From LZORAL124-50-18 sp051208045 (lineage in GTDB: Bacteria > Pseudomonadota > Gammaproteobacteria > Pseudomonadales > Oleiphilaceae): a stretch of 64,000 nt of DNA. The translations under genes were made by a program, and so were the position numbers. This document shows, one piece after another, positions 52,002-60,124 of this stretch. The notes under the pieces were generated by a model. The model made no database searches, was not told the origin of the DNA, and saw nothing but the letters and a program-made list of their open reading frames with translations. Position 1 is the stretch's first letter, and each line of letters begins with the position of its first letter. The DNA is taken from contig JBPJFY010000002.1 in NCBI GenBank assembly GCA_051208045.1, positions 1-64,000 on the forward strand. Direction: 5' to 3'.

Positions 52002-52754
52002 TCAACTCACGTTCAGCCGGTAGCCCACGCCCCAGACGGTTTCTATCAGCGGATGGTTGTCCGCCAGCGGGGCCAGCTTGCTGCGCAGTCGATTAATGTG
52101 GGAATTGACTGTGTGTTCGTAGCCGTCATGCCCGTAGCCCCACACTTTGTCCAGCAGTTCGGTACGTTTGAACACCCGGCCCGGGTGGGCGGCAAAATAC
52201 CAGAGTAACTCAAACTCCTTGGCGGTCAGCTCCAGTGGCTGATCGTTGAGGGTCGCGTGCCGGGTGGTTTGATCGAGCTGCAGTGCGCCTACCGTGATTC
52301 GTGCGACCGTCGCCTCTGAAGATTCCCGGGAAAGACGGGTGCGCCGAATCAGCGCTTTCACCCGCGCTTTCACCTCAGCGACACTGAACGGCTTGGCCAG
52401 GTAATCATCCGCGCCGATTTCCAGGCCCAACACACGATCCAGTTCCGTGTCGCGCGAGGTAATCATCATAATCGGGGTATAACAGGCGTTGGCACGCAGG
52501 GTTTTACAGACGTCCAGGCCATCCATGGACGGCAGGCGCAGATCCAGCAGGATGGCATCCCACTGTTCCTGAAGTGCGCGCTCCAGGCCGATTTTTCCAT
52601 CGTGTACTGTCGTTACCTGGGCATTCAGGTCCTGAAGATGCAGGTCCAGCAGGTTGGCGATATCCACTTCGTCTTCAATCACCAGAATTTTACTGGTGAC
52701 GGCGGAATCCTGGGTGTATGTGTTAGCAGTCGTTGGTCCGGTGGAGCCATGCAT
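52002..52754 (-). CDS. OmpR-family response regulator
   Basis: A 250-residue regulator: receiver with acidic pocket VIEDEVDIAN, phosphoacceptor in AILLDLRLPSMDG and switch Lys in LAKPFSV; winged-helix output with LTAKEFELLWYFAAHPGRVFKRTELLDKVWGYG...VNSHINRLRSKL. The frame is open to 52913, but AAGGA before the ATG at 52754 sets the start. It is in a row with its kinase and two spondin-domain genes. Confidence 0.94.
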   Translation of the reverse strand: MHGSTGPTTANTYTQDSAVTSKILVIEDEVDIANLLDLHLQDLNAQVTTVHDGKIGLERALQEQWDAILLDLRLPSMDGLDVCKTLRANACYTPIMMITSRDTELDRVLGLEIGADDYLAKPFSVAEVKARVKALIRRTRLSRESSEATVARITVGALQLDQTTRHATLNDQPLELTAKEFELLWYFAAHPGRVFKRTELLDKVWGYGHDGYEHTVNSHINRLRSKLAPLADNHPLIETVWGVGYRLNVS

Positions 52755-52915
52755 GATGTTGTTCCTTTCGGGTATCTCTGGCGATGCGTTGCACCGCGCC
52801 GGGTCCGTGATGGGTGCTGCTCTTGTGTGTTTCTGTCCCGTCGAGTGCCAGAACACCCTTGCCCGAAACAGAGCACGCAAGAGAAGCATACATCGCTGCA
52901 TGGATCGGAACAATG

Positions 52916-53677
52916 TCAGTTTAACCGGCTTACGTGCACCTGCAATGCCGGGTGGTCCCAGCGGTGCGCAGCTGACAGGGTTGAACTCAACAGGCCATCA
53001 TCCGCTGTGACGACGCCGGCGTGTACGTAGACTGCATCGCGAACATCGTCTCGCGCCGCATTAAAGCCTTCGCGCGCACCACCGGTTGCCGCAGGGCCGG
53101 GGACGGTGTCCGCCGATTCCGTGTTGGCTTCGGTGCCGGTATCGTAGGTGTTGAGCATGAAGGACGCCGACTCGCCAGCCGCCAGCGTGGCCAATGAGGC
53201 ATCGTTCAGCGCAGCAATCGCATCATTAGTATTCACCAGCATGGACACCAGAGAGAGGGATAAAGTTCCCAGCGCGCTCTCTGCCACGGTAAAACTCAGA
53301 GATTCGGTGCTTCCCGGAGTAAGAATTCCCGCGCCGCTGGCCGTGGTGAGTACCTGCGTATCCTCTGTAGCCGCCATTATCAGCGGGCCGTTATCGCCGG
53401 ACTCCGCCAGCATTTCCAGTGCCTCAGACGCCGGTGCGCCAGTTGAAAAGGCTTTCCAGCCAGACTGGTGGGCCACCAGTGCCAACGGCGAGAGGGGTTG
53501 GCCCGCCGTAAGATTGGTGACAGAGACTTCAAACTGAACCATGGTTTCCGGTGCGGGTGCAGGCATGTCATTGTCATCATCACTGCAGCCAGCCAGGAGG
53601 ACGAGGGCACCGGTCAACGCCGTCATACCCAGGCGTGTCCTGTCGAAAACCGACGGGGAAGGATTGAATGATTTCAT
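52916..53677 (-). CDS. Spondin-domain lipoprotein
   Basis: A 253-residue exported lipoprotein (LVLLAGCSDDD; Cys near residue 31). The mature part is a bacterial spondin N-like domain: VQFEVSVTNLTAGQPLSPLALVAHQSGWKAFSTGAPASEALEMLAESGDNGPL, and AAHRWDHPALQVHVSRL at the end. Spondin domains are extracellular binding modules in animals; bacterial versions are poorly known. It follows the related gene at 53692 by 14 bases; the response regulator begins about 160 bases on. Confidence 0.85.
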   Translation of the reverse strand: MKSFNPSPSVFDRTRLGMTALTGALVLLAGCSDDDNDMPAPAPETMVQFEVSVTNLTAGQPLSPLALVAHQSGWKAFSTGAPASEALEMLAESGDNGPLIMAATEDTQVLTTASGAGILTPGSTESLSFTVAESALGTLSLSLVSMLVNTNDAIAALNDASLATLAAGESASFMLNTYDTGTEANTESADTVPGPAATGGAREGFNAARDDVRDAVYVHAGVVTADDGLLSSTLSAAHRWDHPALQVHVSRLN

Positions 53678-53691
53678 GGTGATTCTCCCGT

Positions 53692-54396
53692 TCAGTTCAC
53701 TGTGAGTGTGATTTTGGCGATGGGATTGAGCCAGCGGTGCTGGGTGCTGCTGATGTCAGAAAGACCGCCTGTCGCATCGGTGTCTCCCAACACGCCCCGG
53801 TGTATATGCACAAAGCCTTCTGCGGTCGCGTTCATGCCGGTGCCGTTCATGCCAATCTCTGCCTCCAGAGGTGGGGGAACAGGAAAGCCGGCTTCTCCGG
53901 GAGCGCCGCTGCCCCGGATTTCGTCATTGCCTTCGGTACCGGCGTCCCAGGCTTTTGCGTAGTAGGTATAGGTACCGGCTTCGGTGGGAATGGTCTGGGC
54001 GTTCAGTGCGACAAAACCGTCGTTGGTGGGCAGCAGCATGCCGAGCACACTCAGCTGTGTGTTGCTGGTGCCATCCGTGTTCAGCGTTGCTGTGGCCGTC
54101 GCGCCGGGGAGCAATAAGCCGCTGGCAGGATTATTCGCCTGGGTGGCACCCAGGCTGTCCAGTGTGGCACTCACACCGGCAATGTCGCCGCCTTCAGCCA
54201 GCGCTTGAAGTTCCGAAGACGCCACGCTGCCTGCGTTGAAAAGCGTTGTGCCTTCCGTGTGGGCCGCAACCACCAGCGGCGTGAAGTAGATACCGCGCGT
54301 CAGGTTTTCGATGGTCACCGTCACTTCGGCGGCCTGTGCGCTGCTGGCGATCAGCGCCAGTGCGCCTGAGAGCTTGGCAAGATGGGATGATTTCAT
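53692..54396 (-). CDS. Spondin-domain secreted protein
   Basis: A 234-residue exported protein; signal ending SSAQA|AE. Spondin domain: VTVTIENLTRGIYFTPLVVAAHTEGTTLFNAGSVASSELQALAEGGD, LGMLLPTNDGFVALNAQ and terminal TQHRWLNPIAKITLTVN. No lipobox, so it is probably periplasmic or released, while its neighbour is lipid-anchored. Its ribosome site AGGAG (54404-54408) lies in one arm of a long leader hairpin, so translation may be regulated. Confidence 0.87.
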   Translation of the reverse strand: MKSSHLAKLSGALALIASSAQAAEVTVTIENLTRGIYFTPLVVAAHTEGTTLFNAGSVASSELQALAEGGDIAGVSATLDSLGATQANNPASGLLLPGATATATLNTDGTSNTQLSVLGMLLPTNDGFVALNAQTIPTEAGTYTYYAKAWDAGTEGNDEIRGSGAPGEAGFPVPPPLEAEIGMNGTGMNATAEGFVHIHRGVLGDTDATGGLSDISSTQHRWLNPIAKITLTVN

Positions 54397-54398
54397 TG

Positions 54399-54508
54399 TT
54401 TTTCTCCTGTTTCATGTTTCGCTTTGGAAGGTTCTCCCCCAGGGTATGCCCCTGAGTTTGTGCTTCCATTGTGTGAAACAGGAGAAAAGAATTCCTCACG
54501 AAAGTATC
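54399..54508 (-). promoter_or_regulatory. Leader hairpin masking the spondin ribosome binding site
   Basis: Minus-strand leader of the spondin gene. The far arm (54474-54488) and near arm (54400-54414) are exact 15-base complements (TGAAACAGGAGAAAA and its reverse complement), separated by 59 bases that contain two more nested stems (TGGAAG/CTTCCA and CAGGG/CCCTG). The near arm contains AGGAG seven bases before the ATG, so pairing would hide the ribosome site. Further upstream on the minus strand TGTGATACT (54503-54511) resembles an extended -10, which would include the whole leader in the mRNA. Confidence 0.6.
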
Positions 54509-54524
54509 ACAAGAAAATCATAAA

Positions 54525-54980
54525 TTAAAAAAGCCAGGCCAGAAGCGTCAAGCCGGCAATGATCAGGTAAGGAAACGCCACGGTTGGCCGACGCGCATTC
54601 GCCAGATATTCTGACACCAGATCCGCACTGCTGCCTCGATAGGTTTGCCAGTTGGTGTAGAGCTGATAGGGTTCGGTGATGCCCTCCGGTTTGTGCATGG
54701 CGCGCTCAACATGCTGGATACGTTGTTCCAGTCGCGCCTGGCTGGTACGCCAGATCCCTTCTTGCAGCCACACAATCAACAGCAGGCACAGGAACCAGAG
54801 CGTACCCAGGGGAGTAAACAGGTAAGCCAGTGTGAGCAGCACTGCGCTGAGCTTCAAGGCCAGGGCGGGGCGCTCATACTTTTCAATGGATTCATGCAGA
54901 ATCACCCATTCTGTTTCCAGGTTATCGCCGGCATGGTCATGATCGTGATCGTCGTGATGCGCGTGGTCGTGGTCAGTCAT
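54525..54980 (-). CDS. Membrane protein with His-rich N-terminus
   Basis: A 151-residue protein: the first 20 residues (TDHDHAHHDDHDHDH) are a His/Asp metal-binding-like tail, then two adjacent hydrophobic segments (about 47-75), an Arg/Glu-rich amphipathic region with WQTYRGSSADLVSEYL, and a terminal hydrophobic helix. The ATG at 54980 follows GGAG. No known transporter domain; metal binding or storage by the tail is a guess. Confidence 0.65.
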   Translation of the reverse strand: MTDHDHAHHDDHDHDHAGDNLETEWVILHESIEKYERPALALKLSAVLLTLAYLFTPLGTLWFLCLLLIVWLQEGIWRTSQARLEQRIQHVERAMHKPEGITEPYQLYTNWQTYRGSSADLVSEYLANARRPTVAFPYLIIAGLTLLAWLF

Positions 54981-55078
54981 AGCAAGGATCTCCATCGTAA
55001 GACAAGGGGAGGGAATGTTCCCGAAATCGTTCCTGAAACAAGGGAGTGTACCTGAAATTTCCGGAATGGGAACAGCGC

Positions 55079-55942
55079 TTATCTGGGCTTTCCGGGACGT
55101 TTGAGTGGATCAAACTGATCATAGATTTCGCGCAGGCGTCCGGAGTGGCGTAGTTTTTCCAGACCGCGATTCAACAGGTTCTTCAATTGCAGGCCCCGTT
55201 GCGTACGCACAAACAGCGTGTGCAGCGGTTTCTCCGTAAAGGGGGTGGGATCATAATCAAAGAACTGCACATGGTTCGGGTATTCTTTGCGAATGAGGTA
55301 CTGCACCACGTCCACATTGCCGGGCAGGACGTCGATCCGGCCTGCTTTCAGCATGCGCACCAACTGGTCTTCCTTACTCACCATGATCGGATGCAAATGC
55401 CCGGTTTCCACGAGCTCCAAAAAACGTGAACTGTACGCATAGCCTCGAACGGTACCAATTCGGTACTCGCTGAGATCTTCGAGCTTTTCCCAGGCAAAGG
55501 GATCCTGTTTTCGGTGAAAAAACACGTTGGCACCCTGATAGACGGAGAGACTCCAATAAAAGCCGCTTTGCCGTTTTTTAGTGAGCCGCCAGGCAGCGCT
55601 GACATCCACTTGAGCGCGCTCCAGATTGGCCATAGCGCGTCGCCAGGGCAAAAACTGGTAACTGGACTGCACGCCCATCTGCGCAAAGGCTTCGGAGACC
55701 ACCCGCAGAATCGGGCCACCGCCGGGCGCTTTTTTTGAAATCAGGGGCGGCCACTCGCCGGTGGCAATGCTGACAAACCGGGGATGTGGCGTTTCGGAAT
55801 AGATACTTTCCGTCGGATCTTTCGCCACTGCCGGTGTTTCTGTATCGCCGGGAGCCGCGTCCTGCTGGTCCGCAGTCACGCTCTGGGTGATGAACAGCAG
55901 ACCAATGATTGCTCGCTTCACTGCGTGCTGAGGTGTCTTCAT
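55079..55942 (-). CDS. Periplasmic solute-binding protein, family 3 type
   Basis: A 287-residue exported SBP_bac_3-like protein: signal to about QSVTADQQD, then PRFVSIATGEWPPLISKKAPGGGPILRVVSEAFAQMGVQSSYQFLPWRRAMANLERAQVDVSAAWRLT, and IGTVRGYAYSSRFLE. The GEWPPL and LPWRRA phrases are typical of the subgroup without ABC partners. It lies three bases after the next binding-protein gene, so the two form an operon. Confidence 0.82.
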   Translation of the reverse strand: MKTPQHAVKRAIIGLLFITQSVTADQQDAAPGDTETPAVAKDPTESIYSETPHPRFVSIATGEWPPLISKKAPGGGPILRVVSEAFAQMGVQSSYQFLPWRRAMANLERAQVDVSAAWRLTKKRQSGFYWSLSVYQGANVFFHRKQDPFAWEKLEDLSEYRIGTVRGYAYSSRFLELVETGHLHPIMVSKEDQLVRMLKAGRIDVLPGNVDVVQYLIRKEYPNHVQFFDYDPTPFTEKPLHTLFVRTQRGLQLKNLLNRGLEKLRHSGRLREIYDQFDPLKRPGKPR

Positions 55943-55945
55943 GAC

Positions 55946-56746
55946 TCACTTATCCTTGTTGAGACTGGCATACAGGTCCGTGTATTTTGTCAGCAGGGTA
56001 TCGAGCCAGGCGGGATAGTCGGGCGACTGGAGTTGTTTTTCCACCGCAGCCAGTTTGTCGAGATGTTTGGAGTGCTTCCCCATGGAGAAATACAAACTGC
56101 CGGTGAGTACCGGTGTTTTCACATCACGCAGTGAGTCTTCCAAGCCCAGGGCTTTGATGTACGTGCGACCACTGTGTCGGCCAAAAGGAACGGCATCCAA
56201 TCGGCGATGGTAGAGCATCTTGAACAACTGGGTGTAGTTGTTGGCCAGAGACAGCTTGGTTTTCTGCTTTAAAAAATCGTCAAACGCCTTGCCCATGCTC
56301 ACTCCCCGCACGACGCCAACGGCTTTCCCGGCCAGATCGGGCCAGGCAGCAAAACGAAGGTGGGGTTGTGGTGGAACAAACACGGCAATTTCGTTGAACC
56401 CCATGGGTGTGGCGATGAAGGTGCTGTAGTTTTCCCGCTTGGGGTTGCGGAATGCGCAAATGTTGACGTCGATTTTGCCCAGGCGAATCTGCTGTTGACA
56501 GCGCTTCCATGGGCCGACAAAGCTCAAGTCCAGTTGAACGCCGGCCCGGGCAAAGAGCGTGCTGGCCGCCTCGGCGCACACGCCAATGATCTGGTCGTTA
56601 TGTTGCCAGTTCCAGGGCGGGTAATCGTGGTGGCCACAGGCGGTGGCCTCCGCGTCCGCCGCACCACTCACCCGCGCCAACCCGATGCCCGCACAAAGAA
56701 AAAGGCGACTCATCATCGAGTGGTTGAAGAGAATAGGATTCCGCAT
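55946..56746 (-). CDS. Periplasmic solute-binding protein, family 3 type
   Basis: A 266-residue exported protein: signal MSRLFLCAGIGLARVSGAADA, then CGHHDYPPWNWQHNDQIIGVCAEAASTLFARAGVQLDLSFVGPWKRCQQQIRLGKIDVNICAF, matching the SBP_bac_3 fold with Y-P-P-W ligand loop, and GKAVGVVRGVSMGKAFDDFL. Very like the first half of the fused protein at 8825. Tandem partner of the gene at 55079; no permease. Confidence 0.82.
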   Translation of the reverse strand: MRNPILFNHSMMSRLFLCAGIGLARVSGAADAEATACGHHDYPPWNWQHNDQIIGVCAEAASTLFARAGVQLDLSFVGPWKRCQQQIRLGKIDVNICAFRNPKRENYSTFIATPMGFNEIAVFVPPQPHLRFAAWPDLAGKAVGVVRGVSMGKAFDDFLKQKTKLSLANNYTQLFKMLYHRRLDAVPFGRHSGRTYIKALGLEDSLRDVKTPVLTGSLYFSMGKHSKHLDKLAAVEKQLQSPDYPAWLDTLLTKYTDLYASLNKDK

Positions 56747-56896
56747 AGACACATCAGTGGGCTGCACAGCTGTCTTTTTATCTTAGTACAGATTGCGATG
56801 GAATAGCGAATTTCCGCTTCACCCGATGGTTACATTTCGTTACAATTCGCACCGGCATGAAGCCGAATCCACACTAAGAAAAGCAAGGAAAGAATC

Positions 56897-57412
56897 ATGA
56901 GCAAAATCAGTCAAGGTCAGGTATTACCCGCGGTTTCCGTTGATAACAAGGGAGAGGTGCTGCTGGAGGATGGCCGTACACACTATGCCACGTGGGATAG
57001 TGCTGTGCTCAAAGGGAAAGTGCGTTGTGTCCACCATTTGGCAGGGCGCTCGTCAGCCAAGGAAATCAACGAATCCCTGATGGATGCATTGAAGAAAGCC
57101 AATTTTCCTCAGTCTGACTATCAAACCACAACCATCGTAAACCTGAAAGATGCGATCTTTGGTACTGGATCGTTGGTGTCGATGATGGTTGAAGGCGGCA
57201 AAAAAGAGTTTCCCTGGACCAGCGTCGTCGTCGATGCGAAAGGCACCGTGCAATCTGCTTGGGAATTACAGAAAGAGAGTTCAGCCGTTGCCATTCTGGA
57301 TCGGGACGGTAAGGTGCTGTTTTCGAAAGATGGCAAACTGACTGCGGACGAGGTGACTTCCGTGGTTGCGCTGATCGCCGAGCAATTGGCGGATGCAGAG
57401 GTCTCTGCATAA
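56897..57412 (+). CDS. YtfJ family protein
   Basis: A 171-residue protein matching the YtfJ family (thioredoxin-like): GQVLPAVSVDNKGEVLL, GKVRCVHHLAGRSSAKEINESLMDALKKANF and TTIVNLKDAIFGTGSLV. The N-terminus lacks the signal peptide usual for YtfJ, so it may be cytosolic. No CxxC motif, so it is not a thiol oxidoreductase in the classic sense. Function of YtfJ is unknown. Confidence 0.87.
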   Translation: MSKISQGQVLPAVSVDNKGEVLLEDGRTHYATWDSAVLKGKVRCVHHLAGRSSAKEINESLMDALKKANFPQSDYQTTTIVNLKDAIFGTGSLVSMMVEGGKKEFPWTSVVVDAKGTVQSAWELQKESSAVAILDRDGKVLFSKDGKLTADEVTSVVALIAEQLADAEVSA

Positions 57413-57449
57413 GTCAGATGTCTGTCTGAAAAGCACCAATGCAGCCGGT

Positions 57450-57474
57450 GGCATGGGCGGGGAAATCCTGCCCG
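57450..57474. terminator. Possible bidirectional terminator hairpin
   Basis: Between two convergent genes, CATGGGCGGG and CCTGCCCGTG pair with two mismatches around a short loop. No clear U-tract, so it is a weak candidate, placed mainly by its position between the YtfJ gene and the gene at 57489. Confidence 0.3.
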
Positions 57475-57488
57475 TGCTGCTTTCTCCC

Positions 57489-57791
57489 TCAGCACCGGTG
57501 TCGATCATCAAAATACTCTGAAAACGCATTGTCCACGTCCATGACATGCACCCGCGCATGGGTGTGTACCATCGTTCGAATCATTTGTATGTCTTGATAA
57601 GTAGTGTGCTCCACCAGAGACAGCTTCCGAATCGTGTGCCGAATCTTGTAAGCAACAGCCCAGTACCAGTCTGACCGGGCGTCCGGAAAGCCAAACTGCT
57701 TGATGAAGTCATACAGCTCGATCACCAGTGCCGACAGGTGTATTTGCTTTTGCAGCTGGCCACCAAAGGGTTGATCGGGCAGAGTGTTCAT
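57489..57791 (-). CDS. Small unknown protein
   Basis: A 100-residue soluble protein with AAGGA before the ATG. It contains aromatic and His-rich stretches (ARSDWYWAVAYKIRHTIRKLSLVEHTTYQDIQMIRTMVHTHARVHVMD) but no recognised domain, signal or membrane segment. Stand-alone gene. Confidence 0.55.
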   Translation of the reverse strand: MNTLPDQPFGGQLQKQIHLSALVIELYDFIKQFGFPDARSDWYWAVAYKIRHTIRKLSLVEHTTYQDIQMIRTMVHTHARVHVMDVDNAFSEYFDDRHRC

Positions 57792-57902
57792 CTTCGCTTC
57801 CTTTCTTGCTGTGCCGGGAGTCTTCAGTGTGCAAGAGGATTAGGGAAGAAAGATGGGGGAAATGTGCAAAAAAATCGCAAATGGCCAGGGCGTCCCTAAG
57901 CG

Positions 57903-58790
57903 CTACGGCGTAGAAAACGACGCCAGTATTTCCTTGGCCAGTGCGCGGCTGGCCGGGCCGGTGTTTTCGTGATCCGGCATAACCAGATACAACGTGATTT
58001 GACCGCGCTGCCCTTCCGAGAGCGTGATGGTGCTGAGCGATCCCTCTGCCAGCTCCTGCCGGACGATATTTTGAGGGAGAAAGGCGAACCCCAGGCCGGA
58101 TTGAAGGACCTTAACGGTGGTGGCAAAATGGCTGACTGTCCAGCGCTGTTCTGACCCCAGCCAGCCGGCATCTTTTTCCCGTTTGGTGCCACTGTCGCGT
58201 AGCACGATCTGCCGGTGCTGGCGCAGGTCAGAGGCCTGTACATCGGTCATTCGGGCCAGGGGGTGGTTGGGGTGTGCTACCGGAATCATTTGAATCTGCG
58301 TCAGCGGCGTGCCGAGAAAGCCCGGGGGCAAGTGGGGCGTGAGCACAATATCTGCCCGGCGTTCCAGTAACAGCTCATCCGTGCCCGAGAGTGCGCCTTC
58401 GAGGAGCGTGATACGTGTACTGGGGGATTGTTTGGAAAAGCGTTCCAGGGCACAGAGTACATCCTCCGGCCCCAGAAGTTGATCGATACCGAGACGAATC
58501 AAGGGTTCCCAGCCGCGTGCCATCGTGTGTGCGGCGGCTTCGACTTCGCAGGCCGTATTCAGTAACCGTTCTGCGTGTCGATAGAGGGCCTGACCAATGG
58601 GCGTTAATTCCGCCTTCCGGCCCTGCTGTAAAAAAACCGGCGCGGGCAGATTCTCTTCCAGCTTGCCAATGGCGTAGCTGACACTGGATTGGCTTTTGTT
58701 CAGCGCGTCGGCCGCCTTGGCAAAGGAGCCTTCCTCAACCACGGCTTTGAAGGCTGCCCACTGCTCCAGGGTAATTCTCGGTAACTTCAT
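57903..58790 (-). CDS. LysR family transcriptional regulator
   Basis: A 295-residue regulator: N-terminal HTH LEQWAAFKAVVEEGSFAKAADALNKSQSSVSYAIGKLEENL, then a co-inducer domain with VTPHLPPGFLGTPLTQIQM-like PBP fold. It is the third gene of a leftward set (cytochrome b561, YceI, LysR) and starts 12 bases after the YceI stop. Control of this set or an aligned stress target is likely. Confidence 0.9.
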   Translation of the reverse strand: MKLPRITLEQWAAFKAVVEEGSFAKAADALNKSQSSVSYAIGKLEENLPAPVFLQQGRKAELTPIGQALYRHAERLLNTACEVEAAAHTMARGWEPLIRLGIDQLLGPEDVLCALERFSKQSPSTRITLLEGALSGTDELLLERRADIVLTPHLPPGFLGTPLTQIQMIPVAHPNHPLARMTDVQASDLRQHRQIVLRDSGTKREKDAGWLGSEQRWTVSHFATTVKVLQSGLGFAFLPQNIVRQELAEGSLSTITLSEGQRGQITLYLVMPDHENTGPASRALAKEILASFSTP

Positions 58791-58802
58791 GCCAATGCGC
58801 GC

Positions 58803-59396
58803 TTATTTGCGCACGCCTTCTACGTGCAGTGAAATTTCCACCGTTTCCGACGCCTTGCCCAGCATGCCGCCATCCTTCATCACATAATCCGATAGATTCA
58901 AGGTGGTGGTGCCGGTGAACCCCGTACGGTAACCGCCCCAGGGATCGTCACCACCGCCGATGAATGCCGCGTTGATGACGACGGGCTTGGTGATGCCGCG
59001 CAAGGTGAAGTCGCCCGTGATTTTTGCGGTGCCTTCGCCTGTCAGGGTGATGCCTGTGCTTTTGAAGCTGGCAGCCGGGAAAGTGTCTGTATCAAAAAAA
59101 CGAGGGCTTCGCAGGTGCTTGTCACGTTCTGCATGATTGGTGTCCAGGCTGGCGACGTCGATATTCACGCTGACGGACGATTTATCGGGCTGGGCAGGAT
59201 CGTATTCGTAGCTGCCATCAAAGGTGTTGAATCGACCGGTCAGCCAGCTGTAGCCCAGATGCTTGACCTGGAACAGAATGGAGGCGTGCATGCCTCGTGT
59301 ATCGATCTGATAGCTGTCCGCCTGGGCAAGACTGGCCTGGAAGCCGGTGGCCAGAGCTAAACCCAGACCGAGTGTTTTGATACGACTGAATTTCAT
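58803..59396 (-). CDS. yceI: YceI family periplasmic protein
   Basis: A 197-residue exported protein: signal LGLGLALATGFQASLAQA, then the YceI lipocalin-like fold: YQIDTRGMHASILFQVKHLGYSWLTGRFNTFDGSYEYDP, SVNIDVASLDTNHAERDKHLRSPRFFDTDTFPAASFKSTGI. Members bind isoprenoid quinones or similar lipids. Paired with cytochrome b561 as in the yceI-yceJ pair of E. coli. Confidence 0.93.
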   Translation of the reverse strand: MKFSRIKTLGLGLALATGFQASLAQADSYQIDTRGMHASILFQVKHLGYSWLTGRFNTFDGSYEYDPAQPDKSSVSVNIDVASLDTNHAERDKHLRSPRFFDTDTFPAASFKSTGITLTGEGTAKITGDFTLRGITKPVVINAAFIGGGDDPWGGYRTGFTGTTTLNLSDYVMKDGGMLGKASETVEISLHVEGVRK

Positions 59397-59459
59397 TGGA
59401 ATCTCCTGTGGTCGTGTTTTTTTGATTCGTGTTTTGGGGGCTGTCTTCTGTTGAGTTTT

Positions 59460-60011
59460 TCAATCCTGCCGTCTGATGCGCCCCAGCATTCGCATGAGGG
59501 TGCCATCGTGATTGAAAAATTGGTGCTTCAGCGCCGCCAGGCCATGCAGTCCCGCCAGCGCCAGTATGGCGGTGGCAAGAATTTCATGGATATCACCGGC
59601 GATTTCTTCCTGTTGATCTCCTGTCAGTGTAGCGGGAATGTCAAACAAACCAAAAAAGGAGACGCCTTGCCCGCCCGCGGTGGTAATCAGGTAGCCACTG
59701 ATCACAATCGCGATGATGAGCAGGTAGAAAAGCCAGTGTACAGCTTTGGCGATCTTCAATTCCCAGAGGGATCCCTCGCCTTCCGGTTCTGTGTTCGTGA
59801 TGCGCCAGATCCAGCGGAAGATCAGCAGAGCGCCAAGAATGATGCCGATGCCGCGGTGCACGTCCGGGGCGGTTCGGTACCAGGGGCTGTAGTAATCGAG
59901 ATCGACAATGAACTCCCCGAGGAAATACATGCCAATAATGGCAACGGCCATCAGCCAGTGGATGATGATGGCGACCCAGCCGTAGCGTTGTGTGGTGTTG
60001 GTAAGCTGCAT
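59460..60011 (-). CDS. Cytochrome b561 (YceJ-like)
   Basis: A 183-residue four-helix di-haem membrane protein: YGWVAIIIHWLMAVAIIGMYFLGEF, DVHRGIGIILGALLIFRWIWR, KAVHWLFYLLIIAIVISGYLI and ILATAILALAGLHGLAALKHQF hold the haem-ligand histidines. First gene of the leftward set with YceI and LysR. It probably moves electrons between quinol and periplasmic acceptors. Confidence 0.92.
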   Translation of the reverse strand: MQLTNTTQRYGWVAIIIHWLMAVAIIGMYFLGEFIVDLDYYSPWYRTAPDVHRGIGIILGALLIFRWIWRITNTEPEGEGSLWELKIAKAVHWLFYLLIIAIVISGYLITTAGGQGVSFFGLFDIPATLTGDQQEEIAGDIHEILATAILALAGLHGLAALKHQFFNHDGTLMRMLGRIRRQD

Positions 60012-60124
60012 TGTTCACTCCTGATCCATCTAAAACGTATCATAGGCCAAAAAATGTGTGCTATTGCGTCGAATATTTGGCTCTAAAGATCGAAAAATTA
60101 GATATTATCTGCAATGGTGGAGAA

